This document shows, piece by piece, positions 20,471 to 24,484 of a DNA stretch of 24,484 nucleotides (position 1 is its first letter; each line of letters begins with the position of its first letter). Location: NCBI GenBank assembly GCA_964563535.1, contig CAZLXP010000032.1, positions 1-24,484 of the forward strand. The letters are read 5' to 3'. Below the pieces are notes generated by a model. The model was not told the origin of the DNA and did not search any database. It saw only the letters and a list, made by a program, of their open reading frames with translations. A program made the translations under genes and the position numbers. Source of the stretch: WVWN01 sp964563535. Lineage in GTDB: Bacteria; RBG-13-66-14; B26-G2; WVWN01.

Positions 20471-23400
20471 TTGACCCCGTTTTTCAAAAAAACGCTCTTC
20501 GTTGTGCGGGACGCGTTAAGGATTCTGCTCCGGCTGGCGCTCGGGTTCGCGCGCCTTTTGGGGCTGGCGGCCTTAATCCTGTCCGCGGCCGCGTTCGCGC
20601 TCGCCTTCGCCCTTTTCGCGGCCGGGTACTTCCATTCCCTCACCCGCGTGGCGATAGAGAAATATATGCGCGATTACACCCGGACGGAGTGCCGGGTGGG
20701 GCGGGTGGAGGGTCCGCTCCTCACCGGCCTGGACATATACGACTTCGCCCTCGCCGACGGCCCGTCGCTGGAGCGCGACGGCGCCGCCCTTGTCATCGAC
20801 GAAATCCACGTCCGTTATAATCCGCTGCGTTTCATCCGGCGGGAGGCCGTAATAGACCGCGTCCGCTGCGTACGGCCGAGGCTTTTGCTCAAGGAAGACC
20901 CCGACGGCCGCATAAATTTAGCCCGCCTCTTCGGCCCCAAAGGCCCCCCCAGGGGGAAGGGGGTCTACTTCGAGATCACCAACGTCTATTTGGAAAAAGC
21001 CTATTTCAAGATGCTTCTGAACAGCCCGCTGCGTGAATTCTCGGACGCCGACGTCGAGTGTACTTTCACCAAAGCTCGCGGCGCCGTTTTCATCGACCTG
21101 CGCCATTGTAGTTGTTTCCTCCCCGAGTTCGGCCAGCGCGTGCCCCACTTCGGCTCGGGTTCGCTCGCCATAAACGACCGCCTCATGCATTTCGCCGGCG
21201 TGGACGCGGCCTCCCCGACCAGCAGGCTCAGCATCTTCGGTACGATAAAGTTCGAACCGGAGACTTTTCTGGAGCTGGAATTCAAGGGGGACCCCGTCGA
21301 CGTCGGCGAGCTCGCCCAGGGGGTTTTCAAAAATCCGCCGGAGGTCTTCGGCCGGGGCCGTTATTCCGGCACTTTGGTGGGTACGACCGACGACCTGAAA
21401 CAAAGCGGCACGCTGAGCATCGACGACGGATACATGTACGGCTTCGATTTGCGGGATGTTCTAGCATACTACGACTTCGACATCGCCGCCCGCCAGGTCC
21501 GCCTGAAAGGGTTCGAGGGAAAGCTCAACCGCATGCCGGTATACGTCACGATGACGGTCGACTTTTCGGGCCCTAAGCCCGTTTATTGGGGCGAAGGCCG
21601 CCTGCTGCGCGCGAACCTCGGCGAATACGTCCGGAGTTCTTATCTCAAGACCGACGTCGACGTGCGGGTTCAATTCTCGGGCGTGGGGTTGGCCGCCGAC
21701 GATTACGCCGTGGACATCTCGGCCTCTTTAGGGCCGGGCGAACTCGGCCCGGTTTTAATCGACGGCGGGAATGCCGATATTCGTTACGCGGCGTCGCGGG
21801 TCTACGTCGCGGGCCTTTCCCTACGCCTGGGCGGCGGCGACTTCTTCGCCCAAGGAAGCGCCGACCCGCAAGCGTTGGATTTGGAAATAATGGCGCGGCT
21901 TATACCCGTCGAGCGGTTCGCGGCCGAGAGGAGATTGCCCGACCTGGAGGGCTTAGTCTCGGTCGAAGGGCGCATATCGGGAGCCTATAATCACCCGTCG
22001 TTCGAGGGCGCGGTGGTATTTAAGAACGCCGCTTACGGCGGTTTAACGTGCGGCGTCGCCCGGGCGGAGGGTTACTGGAAAGATGTGGGCGCCGACGACC
22101 GCGCCGACGTGCGGCTTATGGCCTGGGACGTCGCGTGGGGGCCCGTCTTCCTTACGCGCGCCTACGGCGACCTCAGCGTCGAAAACGGCGCGTACGTTTT
22201 ACGAAACGGGTACATAGAAAACGCCGAGGGCGATAACGTCAGTTTCGACTTGGCATATGACCGCCGCGCCGCCCGGTGGGAACTGAGCACCTTGAAGCTG
22301 GACCTGGGCGATACGGAGGCCGAGCTTTCGGAACCTTTGGTCGTCGTCCGCGAAAAGGGCCGGGGCGTGATAAGCGGCGGGGTTTTGAAATTCCGCGGGG
22401 GCGAGCTAAGTTTAGCCGGCTCTTTCGGCTTAGGCGGCGGGCCGTTGGACCTCGTGGCCGAAACCGGCGGCATACCCCTCGGCGAGTTGTTGCCCGCCGG
22501 AACGGGGCCGAGCCTCGAAGGACAGTTGGACCGGGTCCGTTTGGACGTAACGGGCACTACCCGGGCGCCGGTTCTATACGCCGATTTCGCGGCCTCCAAC
22601 CTCGTCGTCAATGGCCAGCTGATCGACTACGTACGCGGCGAGGCGTCGTACGAGAATAACAGGTTGACTATACCCGGGGTGGTCGCGGCGTTGGCCGGCG
22701 GGACGCTGGAGGCCTCGGCTTACCTGCCGCGCGCGGTTTTGACCGGCAAGGGCGACGAACCTCTCGACGCGACCTTGAGGTTCTCCAAGTTTAAATTGGC
22801 TGCGCTTACCTCGCTCTACAAGCCGGGCCTGGGGGAGGAGGGTTTCATCGACGGCGTAATCACGGCGACGGGGACCTCGTCGTCGCCGACGGTGCGCGGC
22901 AACTTCCTTTTGAGCGAAGCCCGTTGGGGCGGGGTATACTTCGCCAAAGGCCGCGCCGACTTCACGTATCACGACGGCGTCGTCGACATCCGCGAGGTTT
23001 CGCTGGCGGAGAGAACGCTTCCCAACCTGGTGGTAACGGGAACGCTGCCTTTGGTTTTGAGGCCGGGTGAAGAACGCGCGTCCCCGGGCGAGATGGCGCT
23101 TACGGCCGATTTTATCGACCTCGACCTCCGCGCCCTGAACGCGCTCACGGATGAAATCCTGGTTACGGCCGGGAAGGTCCGGGGCCGACTCGAGTTGGCC
23201 GGGACGTACCGGGACCCCGTCCTCAAGGGCCGCGTCGAGATCGTGGAGGGCGAAGGCGTGGCGCGGGCCTTACGTTCGTCCTTTTCGAACCTGGCGGGGA
23301 CCGTCGAGGCCCGCGGCCGCAGCGTCGCGGTCCCGCCGGACGAGCCGGTGACGTTCCGTCTGGACGAGGGCAGCGGGCAGGCGTGGGGCAGCGTAACTTT

Positions 23401-24412
23401 CGAAAGCCAGCGCCCCGTCGAACTGGATTTGACGGTTTCGCTGAAAGATTACGTTATCCGCGCCATAACGGGCGTCACGGCGTTGGGCGACGTCGAGGCG
23501 AACGTCCGGGGGCCGCTGGACCGGCTCCGGGCGGCGGCGGACGTTAAATTGTCGAGCGGCCTTATTACCGTGAATTTCGGCGAGGGGTCGGGGGCCGGCG
23601 GCCCGGCGCCGGGCGGCTTAGACTACGAGATTCACGTATCGGCGCCCGGGAATCTTTGGCTGAGGAACAACGACGCGGAAATCGAGCTCGAGGCCGACGT
23701 AACGTTCCGCAAGGCCGGCGCGGTGACGGTGTATACCGGCGAGCTGCACTCGCACCGCGGCTACTATTACTTCCTCAAGCGCGATTTCGCGGTCGAGCAG
23801 GCCGACATAATACTTACCGGGACCGAGGAGCTAAATCCGGTTATCAAAATACGGGCCAAACGGTCCATCCGCGCCGTCCGGCCGGGAGGCGCCGACGCCG
23901 TGGTATATATCGACGTTACGGGGACGCTCCGCGAGCCGGAAATCAATCTCAGCTACGAACTTGCCTCCGGCCAGTCGGTCGGATTGGCGCAAGAGGAAAT
24001 TATGAAGGTCCTGGCGCTCGACGTGACGTGGGATGATTACAACGCCCTCAGCACCTCCGAACTGGCCTCCAAGGGCTCGAGCGACTACGTCCGGCATTAC
24101 GCCGAGGCGGAGGTGGCGCGCGCCGTGCGCCGAGAGATGGGGGTGGACGTCTTCGAATTCGACGCCAACGTCTTCCGGGGCGAGCAGGAGAATCCGTACG
24201 CCGAATTCACCGTTGGGCAGCACTTGACCCCCGGCCTGTTCGTTTCTTATACCGGCAAGTATCGGGAAGAGTTTACGGGCGCGGGCCAACTCGAGCACGC
24301 CGCCGAGGTGGATTACGAGCTCCAACGAAACTTCTACCTCGTCGGCAGCACGTTCGAGGATGAAGGAAGTCAGCGTTACGGCCTGGGTCTCAGGTTCATA
24401 CATAAATATTAA
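20471..24412 (+). CDS. TamB/YtfN-like translocation and assembly module protein (AsmA-like, DUF490 C-terminus)
   Basis: A 1313-aa protein. The TTG start at 20471 is set by GGCGGAG 8 nt upstream; no ATG is close. One N-terminal membrane anchor (about residues 16-52) is followed by VAIEKYMRDYTRTECRVGRVEG, typical of AsmA/TamB proteins. The long middle is made of repeated beta segments (such as GKVRGRLELAGTYRDPVLKG and GVITATGTSSSPTVRGNFLL) expected to form a hydrophobic groove across the periplasm. The C-terminal TamB domain covers about the last 350 residues (ISVSAPGNLWLRNNDAEIEL, LHSHRGYYYFLKRDFAVEQA, LTPGLFVSYTGKYREEF) and ends in an aromatic residue, FIHKY. TamB-type proteins bridge inner and outer membranes with TamA and act in outer-membrane protein assembly and lipid transport. 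It is the second gene of the tamA-like operon. Confidence 0.93.
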   Translation: MTPFFKKTLFVVRDALRILLRLALGFARLLGLAALILSAAAFALAFALFAAGYFHSLTRVAIEKYMRDYTRTECRVGRVEGPLLTGLDIYDFALADGPSLERDGAALVIDEIHVRYNPLRFIRREAVIDRVRCVRPRLLLKEDPDGRINLARLFGPKGPPRGKGVYFEITNVYLEKAYFKMLLNSPLREFSDADVECTFTKARGAVFIDLRHCSCFLPEFGQRVPHFGSGSLAINDRLMHFAGVDAASPTSRLSIFGTIKFEPETFLELEFKGDPVDVGELAQGVFKNPPEVFGRGRYSGTLVGTTDDLKQSGTLSIDDGYMYGFDLRDVLAYYDFDIAARQVRLKGFEGKLNRMPVYVTMTVDFSGPKPVYWGEGRLLRANLGEYVRSSYLKTDVDVRVQFSGVGLAADDYAVDISASLGPGELGPVLIDGGNADIRYAASRVYVAGLSLRLGGGDFFAQGSADPQALDLEIMARLIPVERFAAERRLPDLEGLVSVEGRISGAYNHPSFEGAVVFKNAAYGGLTCGVARAEGYWKDVGADDRADVRLMAWDVAWGPVFLTRAYGDLSVENGAYVLRNGYIENAEGDNVSFDLAYDRRAARWELSTLKLDLGDTEAELSEPLVVVREKGRGVISGGVLKFRGGELSLAGSFGLGGGPLDLVAETGGIPLGELLPAGTGPSLEGQLDRVRLDVTGTTRAPVLYADFAASNLVVNGQLIDYVRGEASYENNRLTIPGVVAALAGGTLEASAYLPRAVLTGKGDEPLDATLRFSKFKLAALTSLYKPGLGEEGFIDGVITATGTSSSPTVRGNFLLSEARWGGVYFAKGRADFTYHDGVVDIREVSLAERTLPNLVVTGTLPLVLRPGEERASPGEMALTADFIDLDLRALNALTDEILVTAGKVRGRLELAGTYRDPVLKGRVEIVEGEGVARALRSSFSNLAGTVEARGRSVAVPPDEPVTFRLDEGSGQAWGSVTFESQRPVELDLTVSLKDYVIRAITGVTALGDVEANVRGPLDRLRAAADVKLSSGLITVNFGEGSGAGGPAPGGLDYEIHVSAPGNLWLRNNDAEIELEADVTFRKAGAVTVYTGELHSHRGYYYFLKRDFAVEQADIILTGTEELNPVIKIRAKRSIRAVRPGGADAVVYIDVTGTLREPEINLSYELASGQSVGLAQEEIMKVLALDVTWDDYNALSTSELASKGSSDYVRHYAEAEVARAVRREMGVDVFEFDANVFRGEQENPYAEFTVGQHLTPGLFVSYTGKYREEFTGAGQLEHAAEVDYELQRNFYLVGSTFEDEGSQRYGLGLRFIHKY

Positions 24413-24430
24413 CCCACGGGAGTACAGCCG

Positions 24431-24484
24431 ATGATAGACAAAGAACTTTTGGAGATTCTGGCTTGTCCGGAATGCAAGGGCGAC
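24431..24484 (+). CDS. Trm112/UPF0434 family small zinc-binding protein, N-terminal fragment (runs off the right edge)
   Basis: Eighteen codons are in the window: MIDKELLEILACPECKGD. This is the highly typical start of Trm112-like/UPF0434 (YcaR-type) proteins, whose CPxC forms half of a zinc site. A GGGAG Shine-Dalgarno lies 9 nt upstream, and the gene begins 18 bp after the tamB-like stop, so it belongs to the same operon. The usual length is about 60 residues; the rest is outside the window. Members help methyltransferases or have unknown roles, often beside envelope-lipid genes. Confidence 0.85.
   Translation, partial: MIDKELLEILACPECKGD

Overview
The window is a GC-rich bacterial chromosome segment, densely packed with short intergenic gaps. 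The organism looks like a diderm (Gram-negative-type) bacterium: there is an Omp85/TamA-type outer-membrane protein paired with a TamB-like protein, a GT9 heptosyltransferase-like enzyme, a lipoprotein with a lipobox, Sec and Tat signal peptides, and an MEP-pathway ispF gene. The gene order and several proteins do not match a well-studied model organism. I suspect an uncultivated candidate phylum but cannot place it. No rRNA, tRNA, CRISPR, insertion sequence or phage gene is visible.

Layout. (1) 1-3622, minus strand: an operon of three alkaline-phosphatase-superfamily enzymes: a cytoplasmic-type one, a membrane-anchored one, and a Tat-exported one cut by the left edge. Its promoter matches the sigma-70 consensus perfectly. 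(2) 3722-4590: a one-helix membrane micro-protein (minus) divergent from a cysteine-free Rrf2 regulator (plus). (3) 4751-6215: two tandem exported cyclophilin-type peptidyl-prolyl isomerases, one a lipoprotein. (4) 6276-10691: mazG (minus), birA (plus), an endonuclease III/MagIII-like glycosylase and an MFS transporter (minus), and a small secreted helical protein. (5) 10850-12940: a GT9 glycosyltransferase directly followed by a CbiM-fold membrane protein that has lost the metal-binding N-terminus. (6) 12975-14026, minus: an unknown small protein with a DUF3343 protein, then a secreted cupredoxin. (7) 14166-16603: a GT2 glycosyltransferase, then two tandem secreted paralogues of unknown function. 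(8) 16655-18461: a HAD hydrolase, ispF, and archease. (9) 18562-24484: a tamA-like gene, a tamB-like gene, and the start of a Trm112/UPF0434-type gene.

The most interesting signal is a shared C-terminal tail, P-[TA]-S-[LF]-G-R-V-[KR]-x-L-[YF]-R-COOH, on three exported proteins. One is a cupredoxin that is otherwise unrelated to the other two, which are paralogues. The tail looks like an export, sorting or anchoring tag. A Tam outer-membrane assembly module is encoded in the same window, but any functional link is inference.

A second system-level pattern is promoter architecture. Ten clear TTGNNN-N17/18-TANNNT promoters can be read. At four of them (birA, GT2, ispF, tamA-like) the -10 box lies so close to the start codon, with no Shine-Dalgarno sequence, that leaderless or near-leaderless mRNAs are predicted. 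Most secreted-protein genes, by contrast, have strong Shine-Dalgarno sites.
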